From Theristus sp. LFF4_11 (taxonomy: Eukaryota; Nematoda; Chromadorea; Monhysterida; Xyalidae): 31,128 nt of DNA. The notes beneath the pieces were generated by a model. It was given only the letters and a program-made list of their open reading frames with translations, made no database searches and was not told the DNA's origin. Within the stretch, counting starts at the first letter, position 1; each line of letters begins with the position of its first letter. Position numbers and translations under genes: made by a program. Below are positions 1 to 9,545 of the stretch, piece after piece. The stretch spans positions 1-31,128 of the forward strand of contig JASANC010005079.1 of assembly GCA_030248135.1 (NCBI GenBank). Reading direction: 5' to 3'.

Positions 1-1075
1 TTTTTAAATTTCAAAAATCAAAGTTGTGCTAAATCAATCAGGGAGTCCGAAGAACCACATATGATATGCAAGCGCCTCCCGAACAGTACCGAAGACGAGG
101 GGGGGTGGGGGGGGTACACCCCCCCCAGAGCACCCGAGACCTCCGCGTGGGGGGGGGTGGGGGGGGGGTCACGCGACACCCACCCCCCAAAACCTGACAC
201 TGGACCATCCACACCCCCCATCGAAATTTGCTAGACACCCCCCCCCCCACCCCCCCCCCTAGATGGACCTAAGTAACAGTGACACCCCCCAAAAATTTTC
301 TCGGACCACCCAAAAATCATGAATTTTTGCTCAAAAATCATGATTTTTTGTCTTTAAAGTCTATAATATAAGATAAATATATGATAACTTGACATTCTTT
401 ATTGTAATTTCAAAGATTTTGCAGCAAAATTTAGCGTTTTTCCTTCAAAATTTAAGCGAAAAAATCTCATGGGTGGGGTGGGGGGCAGTACCGAAGACGA
501 GGGGGGGTGGGGGGGGGGGGTACACCCCCCCAGAGCACCCGAGACCTCCGCGTGGGGGGGGTGGGGGGGGGGTCACGCGACACCCACCCCCCAAAACCTG
601 ACACTGGACCATCCACACCCCCCCCCCTCGAAATTTGCTAGACACCCCCCCCCCCCCCACCCCCCTAGATGGACCTAAGTAACAGTGACACCCCCCAAAA
701 ATTTTCTGACCACCCATACATCATGAATTTTTGCTCAAACATCATGATTTTTTGTCTTTAAAGTCTATAATATAAGCTAAATATATGATAACTTGACATT
801 CTTCATTGTAATTTCAAAGATTTTGCAGCAAAATTTAGCGTTTTTCCTTCAAAATTTAAGCGAAAAAATCTCATGGGTGGGGTGGGGGGTGTGCACCCCC
901 CCCCCAGAAAATTTTCTACAATAGTGCACCCCCCCATGGCCCACGCCTGGGGGGGGGGTGTCACTGTACCATGACTGACACCCCCCCACTGAAAAATTTT
1001 CGGCACCCCCCCCCCCCACGTGACGACACCCCCCCCCTCGAAAATTTGCTTTCGCCTTCGGTACTGCTCCCGAAT
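1..1075. repeat. C/G-homopolymer satellite, about 2.5 tandem units
   Basis: Tandem array with a period of about 404 bp; the same A/T-rich module (around 'gattttttgtctttaaag') starts near 342 and 746. Each unit joins an A/T-rich module of roughly 150 bp to a module made almost wholly of C or G runs of 6-10 bases, with short spacers such as 'cagtaccgaagacga'. A further diverged copy lies at 1915-2330. The G-run modules meet the basic pattern for G-quadruplex or i-motif formation. The long reading frames here translate to Pro/Gly homopolymers and are not genes. Confidence 0.85.
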
Positions 1076-1195
1076 GACTCCCATATGACGGAACTTTGCA
1101 GATTTTGTTTTGGTGACCTCAATTACCCCTTTTCCAAACCGTCACCATGCCTCTTCTTGTGTTTTGACCTCCAAAACGTCACTAATTGTCCCCAG

Positions 1196-1467
1196 CTAAA
1201 CTAATGCTAAAGTGAAGACAAACATACCGCCTTGAAATTCGATCAATTCTTTTGATGGTGTCGCGACGACACACACGACACGAAGCAGCAAGCAACCAGA
1301 CAACGTAGCGCTTGCAAACGGAGCAGCGAGCACAATCAGACGCTCTGCGAGGCGAATCGTCACCTTATCTGCATCGGAAATGGTAGGCCAAGCTTTGGGA
1401 CGCTCAAAAACTTCATCGCAGATGTTGTCGTAGCCTAAAATCAGTCGGTAAAACGGCCCAAAATCGA
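1196..1467 (-). CDS. Possible unannotated exon of an unknown gene
   Basis: On the minus strand, a clear 3' splice site (…cctttagcag) at 1468 is followed by an open frame with no stop to about 1196. The frame has no ATG near its start, so it would be an internal or terminal exon. It begins DFGPFYRLILGYDNICDEVF and continues with ERPKAWPTISDADK. At the end of that stretch there is a good donor (aag|gtgacg), so the exon may end near 1366. Its composition looks coding rather than like the surrounding repeats, but I recognise no family. It lies on the CNG strand, and its start phase (two bases) would accept a phase-1 donor such as the one at 4675. That is a one-in-three coincidence, not proof. Confidence 0.3.
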
Positions 1468-1487
1468 CTGCTAAAGGTTTTACGAGG

Positions 1488-1757
1488 TACGGTATGGCCG
1501 ATTAAACATGGCAGCTTTTTTCAGGGTGCAAGGAGCGCGCGAATTTTGAATGAAAGAAAAAAGACATTCAGAAAACAAATTGTGTGCCAAATTTGACGCG
1601 TTTTTTTAACTACTGGGTTATCCGCGCTATTCTGTTCATTCTTTCTCCCTTGCACACATGATTGAGAATTCTGCTGGCATTTTTGAAAAAGGCAACTCCT
1701 AGTCTGCGACTAATCCCGCCTTGATTGGACTGCCTCATTTATTCGGCCATACTGTAT
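1488..1757. repeat. MITE family A, copy 1
   Basis: Non-coding element of about 270 bp bounded by imperfect inverted termini: TACGGTATGGCCGATTAAA at the left and the complement of TACAGTATGGCCGAATAAAT at the right. The interior ('aacatggcagcttttttcag … gtgccaaatttgacgcg') recurs in the same orientation at 2435-2701. Size, termini and lack of coding capacity fit a miniature inverted-repeat transposable element. I cannot name the superfamily. Confidence 0.75.
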
Positions 1758-1914
1758 AATCAAAGAAAATTTTTGTTGAACTTTCGAAAAATTTTGCCAA
1801 AATTGAGGTTTTCAGAGCATATCAGAGGAAAATTTTTCGAATTAAAAAAAAAAATCGGCATTTTTGTTTTTTTTAATCACTTTAAAAAAAAAAATTTCAT
1901 TTTTGTTTAACAAC
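1758..1914. other. A/T-rich spacer
   Basis: Long A and T runs between MITE A copy 1 and the next satellite copy. The spacer ends with 'aacaacccta', a terminus also seen on the 250-bp elements at 10021-10270 and 27003-27252. No convincing gene. Confidence 0.4.
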
Positions 1915-2330
1915 CCTACCCACACCCCCCATGAAATTTAGTCTGGCGGAGGGAGACCCCCCCCAAAATTTTCCGTACACCCTAAAATTTTTTTCGAAAA
2001 TCATGATTTTTTGTCTATAAAGTCCATAATATAAGCTGAATATATGATAACTTGACCATCTTCATTGTAATTTCAACGATTTTGCAGCAAAATTTAGCGT
2101 TTTTCCTTCAAAATTTAAGCGAAAAATTATCATGGGGGGTGCGGGGGTGGACCCCCCCCCACAGAAAATTTTGAAAAAATGCACCCCCCATGGGACCCCC
2201 ATGGGGGGGTCCCACGTTACCATAGGTTGGACCCCCCCCTCACTTTTTGGTCGGCACCCCCCCCCCACGGCACCATACCCCCCCCTTCGAAAATTGTTTT
2301 GGGCCCACGGTACTGATTGAGTCAGCAAAC
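1915..2330. repeat. C/G-homopolymer satellite, dispersed diverged copy
   Basis: Repeats the module of the 1-1075 array: A/T-rich part with 'gattttttgtct' near 2005, then 'aatttagcgtttttccttc', then C-run blocks. It is separated from the array by about 840 bp containing MITE A copy 1. Confidence 0.75.
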
Positions 2331-2434
2331 TTTTTTATTCCGTCCGTGTGTTCAGATTTTTTAATAAAAAAATATTTTTTTAAATTAATTAAATTTTTTT
2401 AAATGCCGGAGGAAAATCTGATGGTCGACAAAAA

Positions 2435-2701
2435 TACGGAATGACCGAGTAAACATGGCAGCTTTTTTCAGGGTGCAAGGAGCGCGCGAAATTTGAATGA
2501 AAGAAAAAAGACGTTCAGAAACCAAATTGTGTGCCAAATTTGACGCGTTTTTTAGACTAATGGATTCTTCGTGCTATTCTGTTCATTCTTTCTGCCTTGA
2601 ACACATGATTAGGAGTTATGTTGGCCTTTTTGAAAAGACAACTCCTAGTCTGCGACTGATCCCGCCTTGATGGGCTGCCTTATTTATTCGGCCATACTGT
2701 A
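2435..2701. repeat. MITE family A, copy 2
   Basis: Direct-orientation copy of 1488-1757 with the same inverted termini (tacggaatgaccgagtaaa … attcggccatactgta) and interior, differing by scattered substitutions. Just upstream, 2403-2434 carries a segment ('aaaatctgatggtcgacaa') repeated at about 3705-3723, on the far side of the 2.7-3.7 kb repeat cluster. Confidence 0.75.
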
Positions 2702-2856
2702 GGTGCATTATTGGATTTGTATACATTCTTGAAAGTGACAACTAAAAAGATTTTTTTGATTTCTGATCAGAGGTTTCTCATGAGTCGTTGTACGCAACGG
2801 TTCAACAAAAACTCGTTAAAAACGCAGTTATTTTTATTCCTGCTTTCTTAAAAAGG

Positions 2857-2935
2857 CTTGGCTTAGGTTAGGATTAGGTTAGGAACAGGTTTTGCTTAAG
2901 ATTAGGCTTAGGTTTGGCTTTTAGGTTTAGGTCCG
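2857..2935. repeat. Degenerate telomere-like TTAGG tract
   Basis: A run of imperfect hexamers and heptamers on the plus strand (ggcttaggttaggattaggt and variants). The same motif appears as CCTAA on the plus strand at 3310-3345 and 3395-3430. It resembles arthropod TTAGG or nematode TTAGGC telomere repeats, but is too diverged and short to be a telomere. It may be a satellite component. Confidence 0.5.
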
Positions 2936-3082
2936 TTTTAGCAATGTCCGAGAACATCCAATGTTGTAGCGTGAGTTAACTGGAGCGTAATATCATAAAA
3001 CGTGCCAACCGTCGTTATAGGTTCCTAATCGTAAACTGGGGTTCGCGAAGAAGGTGAAAATCCCAATTTTTTTTTAAATTAA

Positions 3083-3662
3083 AAAATTTTTGGCGCTCTT
3101 TACTAATATTACTAATAATGCGTGGCCCAAGATAAAATAAGTGGCCCTACACAAAACAAATGGCCCAAGACAAAATGAATGCAATGGCCCTACACAAAAT
3201 AAATGGTCCTACACAAAATGAATGGCCCAGCCCAACGATTTGTATACATTCTTAAAAGTGATATTTTTGTGATTTTTGATCTGAGGTTGCTTGCAGTGAG
3301 TCGTTGTAGGTTCCTAATCCTAAACCTAATCCTAATCCTAAGCCAAGCCTTTTTGATAAGGTAAAAATGTTGCTTGCAATGAGTCGTTGTAGGTTCCTAA
3401 TCCTAAACCTAATCCTAATCCTAAGCCAAATCCTTTTTGATAAGGTGAAAAGGATCAATTTCACCTTAACAAAAAATGCTTGGCTTAGGATTACGATTAG
3501 GAGAACCTGCAACGACTCATTCCAAAAGCAACCTCTGATTTATTTTGTGAAGGGCCATTCATTTTGTGTGGGCCATTCATTTTATCTTGGGCCATTCATT
3601 TTATTTTGAGCCATTTATTTTGTCTTAGGCCACGCATCAGTAAAGAGCGCCAAAAATTTTTA
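3083..3662. repeat. Foldback element with telomere-like tandem core
   Basis: Inverted termini: 'tttttggcgctctttactaa … gcgtggccca' near 3083-3130, and its complement near 3623-3662. Inside each arm is a short-period tandem of 'ggcccaagacaaaatgaat'-type units, in opposite orientations (about 3124-3235 and 3552-3625). The centre holds two 83-bp direct repeats, starting at 3286 and 3369, each with a CCTAATCCTAA-type tract, then an inverted partial copy near 3478-3510. No transposase reading frame. Confidence 0.65.
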
Positions 3663-3689
3663 AAACTTGTCAATTAATTTGAAAAAAAT

Positions 3690-4052
3690 TTACAATGCCG
3701 AAGGAAAATCTGATGGTCGACAAGAATAGGTGCATTCGAACCGCGCTGATGCGCTGAGTTTGAATATTGCATTTTCAAAACCAAATAAGGCTTTGACCTT
3801 CGGCAACGCAACACCCAAGAGTTGACAAGCAGGTTTGCTCCAATTTGAAGCGTTAAAACAAGGTAATTTACTGCTTTTTAGTCCATTAACAAGCTCATAA
3901 AACCAATTGCAGAAGCTTCTATTGGTATCTGAATTTGCTCGTCGATCTCTGAAGTAGAAATTGTCAAAAAATTCTGCCAAAAACAATGTCCACACGAAAC
4001 TCTGGGCGAAAAAGCGTAATGACACTTTCCGTGGAAAGTGTCTTGGACGCAT
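3690..4052 (-). other. 120-codon open frame, doubtful gene
   Basis: Open ATG-to-stop frame beginning MRPRHFPRKVSLRFF. The start lies in a perfect 10-bp hairpin (gacactttcc / ggaaagtgtc, 4021-4042), and the C-terminal residues are encoded by the direct repeat also found at 2403-2434. No domain is recognised, and the part near 3738-3765 resembles a repeat seen again near 22040. I regard it as a chance frame, although an exon inside it cannot be excluded. Confidence 0.15.
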
Positions 4053-4675
4053 TTTCAGATGAAAGTACAGTTTGCATTAGTCACAATGTTAAAAAAGTCT
4101 TTTTTGTTGATTGACGGTGACGACGTCGTCGACATCGTGTTGTTTCCTTTGCTGTCCGATGGTATCGAGTGATCTGGTTTTTTCTGGTCCATTTTTTTTC
4201 AAAAAAACTTTTTGTGTTTTGCTTTATCTTTCGTATGCAAGCGATAGAATTTCTCTGAAATTTTTTTCACAAATCTAAGTTAATTCTTTTTGAACAATTG
4301 TCTAAAATTTCAATTAATATGGTTTAACATAACTCAAGAAATAACGCGTCAAACACCTACCCACTACTTCTGAAACACATTGTATCTACACTGTAGATTC
4401 ACGCGTATTTAAGAATGATCGCCTTCTTGCATACTGGGGTTTACAAAACCTGGATATAAACTTTTTAACGTTTCTGTCGAATTCGATTCGTCTTGTATTT
4501 GTATAAACAGGGGGTTAATCAGGCCGACTTTTTGCAATACAATTGTATTTCAAATCAACGAAAAGCCACAGGAACTGACAATCCCAGTGGAACAATGAAC
4601 TGTTACGTATCTGAACAACTGATCACACCGCATATGAATTGTGTTCGTTTAGGCTGTGCCCAAGCAAGTATGTAC
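4053..4675. other. Gene-poor A/T-rich interval
   Basis: A/T-rich DNA with long T runs. The plus-strand open frame at 4493-4816 is the antisense of the exon-like segment at 4676-5002. Nothing else is supported. Confidence 0.4.
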
Positions 4676-5002
4676 GCGAGGAGCGCCGCTCCAAACTTGG
4701 CGGCGACACGAGCAGCTGTGGCGTTGCGGCATCAGGCGTCATCAGCTGCTGTCGATGTACCAGTGGTGTTCGAACCGGAACACTCTGAGGGCTACCAGTT
4801 GATTCTTCCGATTTAACGTCGCTCGATTGTTTCCGAACTGGTTGCTGATCCGTCTCATCTGCAAACAAACTATTCAAAGCAGAATAATTAAAAGAGGAAG
4901 AAACACGACCTTGTTGGGGAGTGACAAACGGGCTCCGATCGACAACAGGCTCTGTGCTCACAGATCGCTGAGTGAACATATTTGGTGGACAAGTCATTTG
5001 AG
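4676..5002 (-). CDS. Ser/Thr/Pro/Gln-rich exon, possible CNG C-terminal tail
   Basis: On the minus strand, a strong acceptor (…ttttgttattgcag) precedes an open segment beginning QMTCPPNMFTQRSVSTEPVV, about 109 codons rich in Ser, Thr, Pro and Gln. It ends at a plausible donor (tcctcgc|gtacat) or may read on to a stop near 4623. It has no folded domain that I recognise. The last CNG exon contains a donor of the GTTTGT type used elsewhere here (aaagctt|gtttgt, 5533/5532). That donor is phase 1 and this exon starts with two bases, so the splice would give a continuous frame. This exon may therefore encode a cytoplasmic tail of the CNG channel, with MITE B in the intervening intron. It could equally belong to a separate downstream gene. 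Confidence 0.5.
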
Positions 5003-5195
5003 CTGCAATAACAAAATCCGAAGACAAGAAAAACAAATCGATTTTTAAATTTGTTAGAGAAAAAGATACTGGCCGTTGGTCGAAGCTAATTGGATGATTT
5101 ATGCTATTTATATCTGTGTCCTTTCTATATAACGGGGGTCAGATTAGTTGCAGTTCGTGTTTCTGATGAAACCTTTGTACTATAACCTATTTTTT

Positions 5196-5450
5196 AACGT
5201 GTCCCACTGAAATGACGTCATGTGCCGCCAAACATGCGCTTGCCGTTCACAGCAAACCAGACTTTCCGTTTCGCCGATTTCTTCCCGTAAACAAATGGTG
5301 AATGTCGAATCAGTCAAACCAAACGCCGATTTCTTCCCGTAAACAAATGGTGAATGTCGAATAAGTCACACCAAACTGACATTTTAGTGCCTGTACTTTG
5401 ATAAACGGGCGTTTTTACAGCAAATGACGTCATTTTAGTCTGGACACGTT
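5196..5450. repeat. MITE family B with CRE palindromes in its termini, copy 1
   Basis: A 255-bp element with termini AACGTGTCCCACTGAAATGA and the complement of its far end, AACGTGTCCAGACTAAAATG. Each terminus is followed by the palindrome TGACGTCA. It contains a tandem duplication of 52 bp (5272-5323 and 5324-5375, starting cgccgatttcttcccgtaaa). A copy at 21251-21453 lies in the opposite orientation, has only one 52-bp unit and is exactly 52 bp shorter. Non-coding. Confidence 0.85.
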
Positions 5451-5518
5451 TGGATAAATCCACAATAGCTGAGTTGTTGTCGTGTGCATAATCTTTTTCT
5501 TCAGACTATTCAAACAAA

Positions 5519-8189
5519 TTAGTCGAACAAACAAGCTTTGCGCGTCTCGACCAGCCGTTTATGAGCGATCTCTTCAAGACGTTCGCGCGCCATCGGATAG
5601 TCTTCAAGAACCTGTGCGCAAATAAAACGCTGCATAAATTATTACATCGAAAGAGAAACTGTGGAACAATGGAAACACATGGTTACCTCAGACATATCAC
5701 ACTTTGAAAGGCACAACAGCTCCGTGTAGCCAACAGACACAACCGACGCGGTACGCCGGTTTCCGGCACTTCCAAGATCAAGCAGTGATATTTCACCTGG
5801 AGGCAAGAATCGCCTTCGCTTGCTGGAGTGCACACAATCATTGTGTCACATGCTTTCGCAAGAAAATCTTTATTTACACCGAAAACGCGGCAACAAAAAC
5901 AAAAGACAAGATAATGCTGGTGTTTTGTGTCGCTCTGACAGCAAGCTGAAGACAAGCCGTGTCAATGTTTTCTCACACAACAAAAATCAGTGCAATGTGC
6001 AAAGAATTTTGTACCGAAATATGTGCCGGCAGTGAGCGTAGCGAGCACGTTGCCCGTTTCATCGTTCAGTACGTTCAGACGTCCTCGGTCCACGATGTAC
6101 ATGTCGCGACCCACTTCGCCTTTAATATAACAACGAACATGTCATCATTATTAACTTAATCGCAGCAGAGTTGCATTTTTACCTTTTCGACAGACGTAAT
6201 CACCAGGGGAGAACAGCATCGCTTTCAGTCGTAGCACTAGTGCACACAAGAAACCAGGTTCGGAGTTCCTGTAAAAAATCTCACCCAGTGTTTCAGTTGA
6301 AAATTCTGGAGCCCAAATAGAAAGAAAAAAGCAAAAACAAGAAAATCACAACCTGAATATGGCGACTCTTTTCAACGTGTCAAGATGTACATGAATGGAC
6401 ACTTCAGCCTTCAATCGATCCGGAAGGCAGTCCAATGTGGTTGTGTCGTTGATGTTCTCATTACAACGCCAAAGGTAGTCAAACCAACGAACCACTTTCA
6501 TTTGCAGATAAGTGGGCACTTGGCGCAGTCGGAGGTAGCGCTTCACCCGGTCGAGGTTTGCTGCAAGATTATTCTTTTGAGTGTGCACCGGTGACAAGTG
6601 GAAATTGGAGTTGTTTTGATGACACGCAAGAAATAACCTTGAAACTTTCGTTTGTGTGAATTGCGGTTGGTCACCATAGACGAGCAATAACCGATAACAA
6701 CTGCATAAATGAATAATCCCATTAAAAGCTGGCCAATTCCCACTGCAATCACTGTTGGGGACTTCGTGGACGACAGAGTTACTTTGTTGTGTAGCTTTGT
6801 GGATGCTTTGAAGTTCAAACCAATGTCAATGGTTTTTATCAAAAGTAACGAAGTGCAGCTGAGATGATAAGCCGACAAGTATGTGACGAATTTATTGCTG
6901 GTGACGTGCCCAGTTCCAATAAGATCTGAAGAAATGTTGCGAGCGTCAGCGGCATTCGTGGTGCGCTCATTGTGAAACTGGTAGAAATGTGGCATCAGTT
7001 GGAATCCGTGCAGCAGACAGGCGTTCCAGTGGAAAATCAACAAAACAGATTTTAGCAGAACTGCTGATCGAAAGAAATAGGCATGGTTCGTGTGGCGTTC
7101 GGTAATGTCTGCAACGAAACGTTTATTCGGAACACTTGAAACGTCGAAAAACACAGTTTAAAAGAACTTGGTTATCATCAAAAACAAACCGATGAACTCA
7201 TAGAATCGGTTGATCTTCACGAGACGAATGCACCGCAATACGGATCGATAGCCGAACGACAAATACAGAATGTCGAGTGGGAGCAGAGAGAGACAACTCA
7301 GATAAAATGCGTTGGAATTCATGAAATGATGACAGATTAGCGATGGACGTGTCTAAAATGAAGACCAAACGTGTGTGTGCAGTGCAGCCTTCCGTGTCGC
7401 TGCGAAAAGACAAAAAAAGAAAAAACGTACCTGCAACACGCCATCTTTAAAAAATCCCGTTCGAAAACCGATGACTAAATCTAAAGCATAAATAAAATCC
7501 GCTGAATAATCGAACACCAGCCAGTAAAAGACCGTTTCCGCATTGATTTCGTCGAACGCAAATCGATAGCTGATCACCTGAAAATATCTTTTTTGTTCTC
7601 AAGAACAAAACCGAATTGTTGTATTCTGCTGCGTTGTTTGCTGAGGTTACACAAAATCAACCAATTGCTGAGAAGTATAACTAGATGTCTCACAAAAGCA
7701 TAAAAAACTTTTTTGTTCCATCAATTCTCAAGCCTACCCAAACGTTGTACATGAACGCAACGCAGACGACACAGAGCCAGGAATATGAAAAGCAGCCAAC
7801 TGGGTCAAACAGGAACGTCATGCGACATGGCTGTTTTCGTACTACAGTTACGTAACTGTGCTGATCAGGGTAAGTCAACCTAAAACAATCGACAGTTTTT
7901 AAAGTTTTTCAGTTCTCATTCTCATCTATTTCAGTCAATTTGTTGGTGAGAAAACAAACTTTTCGGTGTTTTCCGTTTTGCAACAGCAAACAAACGCGGT
8001 GGCCATTGATGGTGTGGTTCGCTGTCGATGTCGTTTTGCACGTTGCTTCTTTTTTGAGTGCTTAGTTTCAACCGCAGTGTCGCTGGTTCTCTTATTCATG
8101 GTACTGTTGGCTTGAATGTTGGCTGGTCGCAACATCTCTGGCAGACTTTCCTCCGACGGGGTGCGACTAATCAACTTTAGTGACGTCAT
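5519..8189 (-). CDS. Cyclic-nucleotide-gated cation channel (complete copy, 10 exons)
   Basis: Six-transmembrane channel subunit gated by cytosolic cGMP or cAMP. My exon model (minus strand) is 7960-8189, 7738-7879, 7431-7577, 7190-7352, 6638-7108, 6353-6560, 6183-6268, 6015-6119, 5687-5796 and 5519-5611. All junctions are GT-AG and phase-consistent, giving 584 residues. Landmarks: basic N-terminus (1-100), S1 with FDPVGCFSYSWLCVV (about 104-121), S3-S4 with PLDILYL and LRCIRLVKINRFYEF, S5 with FHWNACL, S6 near 347-372, C-linker RVKRYLRLRQ…VRWFDYLW, and cNMP-binding domain with SPGDYVCRKGEVGRDMYIV, FGEIS and AGNRRTAS. The phosphate-binding cassette Arg is present. The expected TIGE filter is not seen (KTIDIG instead). 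The start ATG is the first in frame after stops and lies within TGACGTCA. The stop directly follows the cNMP domain; an alternative splice may add the tail exon at 4676-5002. Confidence 0.88.
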
Positions 8190-9545
8190 TTCCTCTTCGG
8201 TATTTTTCAGCGATTCCCGGCGTTGTGTTTTCAATTAGATCAGATGCTTGCTTAGAAAACTGATTCGAACTGATGAGAAAACGGCACGTAATTCTGCAGT
8301 TTCAGTGCATATCTTGAATATTCAAAAAAGCAGTGCCAATCCACTGATTACACAGCAAACGTCAAACCATTCGAGGAAAAATAATGAATGTAGAAGCGCA
8401 TAATACAAGAAAAAAGGCTTCGTGTGGCGGATACACATGCGGCAAAATAATAATAAAACAGAGTCGCTGTAACGATGTACAAACATGCGATGCGAAAACA
8501 ACCGCTTGATTCGTGGCTTTCCGAACCGAAGAACCAGTCCGTTCGTTTTTTTTTTCGAGCTGGAAAGATTAAAGGAAAAGGATTGGTAAAAAATGTAAAA
8601 ACGAAGTTTTTCGTCTTCGGTCAGGGACCAGAACTGAAAAAAACCACAAGGTATCCTACAACATCCAAGATACACAAACAAGCATTCTCCGTGTGCTATT
8701 TCCGGACTAGTGCCTTTTGCTCAAAACCGAGATTTTAATAATTGTAGACAGGCTAGTTGAGGTGCAAGCAATATTTTACATTTGCTTATTCTTTTCAACT
8801 GACATAAATTGGTTCTGAATGCTGAACTAAATTAGAAGATACTAACAGGAATACATGCATAACAGTGATGCATGTTGAGAAGAATGGCTTTCAGAGCGTG
8901 TGTTCAAAGAGATATGCAAATATGCAATTTGGCTGGAGCATGTTGCTTTGCGACACAAGCAACAGCTTGCTAAACTGTTCCGTTTTTAGTTAACCCAAAA
9001 ATCGTTTATCGTTTCTAGAATAAACTAAGCTCGCAGTTTACTGCCGTTCGTTTATTGATTCAAATACAAACGTTTATGGTTTATATTATCTTTCTTATTA
9101 AACGTGACCCAATATGCGTTTGCACGCACAGATAGAGAAAATGTTTCATCGCTGCGCGGCAATTTGAAATCAAGCAAAACTTAACGTATTCTGACAGCAG
9201 ATTGGTGCTAGAAATTGGGAATAAACTAATCAGAATCTTTTCTTACTAAATAATTTTTTTATTTCGTATTCGAACTGCGTTCGGGCGCAAAACAATTTTT
9301 CAACTGTGTGCGGCTTTTCCATACATCATTCAACATTACTCCGCCTCCTTCACACGCAAAGATAATAGTAAAAAGGTTTTTTTAAACATTTTTCAACGAG
9401 GGTACACATTTGTTGTGACCTTGAAATAAACCAACACAAAAGTATGTTGAGCACAAATAAAAAAATAATAATATCATAATACATAATGTATTAAAACAAC
9501 ATAATAATTAAAAGCTGACTTACGAACAAAAAGCACAGAACACAT
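8190..9545 (-). other. Intergenic region between SOD-like gene and CNG, left arm
   Basis: Lies 5' of CNG and 3' of the SOD-like gene, mirrored at 27728-29083, so it probably holds the CNG promoter and the SOD-like 3' end. An octamer-type ATGCAAAT occurs near 8915. A 119-codon frame (8322-8681, starting MFVYLGCCRIPCGFFQFW) is open in both arms, but the arms are recent copies, so that is weak evidence. It is hydrophobic with no recognised domain, and could contain an upstream CNG exon. The arms differ in a block at about 8555-8590. Confidence 0.4.

Noticed and set aside
18..1084. Several 60-90-codon frames on both strands in the C/G satellite
   Set aside because: They translate into Pro, Gly, Thr and His homopolymers from C/G runs and recur with each repeat unit; no coding signal.
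1488..2701. Long terminal repeat retrotransposon with direct repeats at 1488 and 2435
   Set aside because: The repeats have their own inverted termini, are short, and enclose no reverse transcriptase or primer-binding site; two MITE copies fit better.
4021..4042. Transcription terminator hairpin
   Set aside because: A perfect small palindrome in animal DNA with no adjacent transcript end; bacterial terminator logic does not apply.
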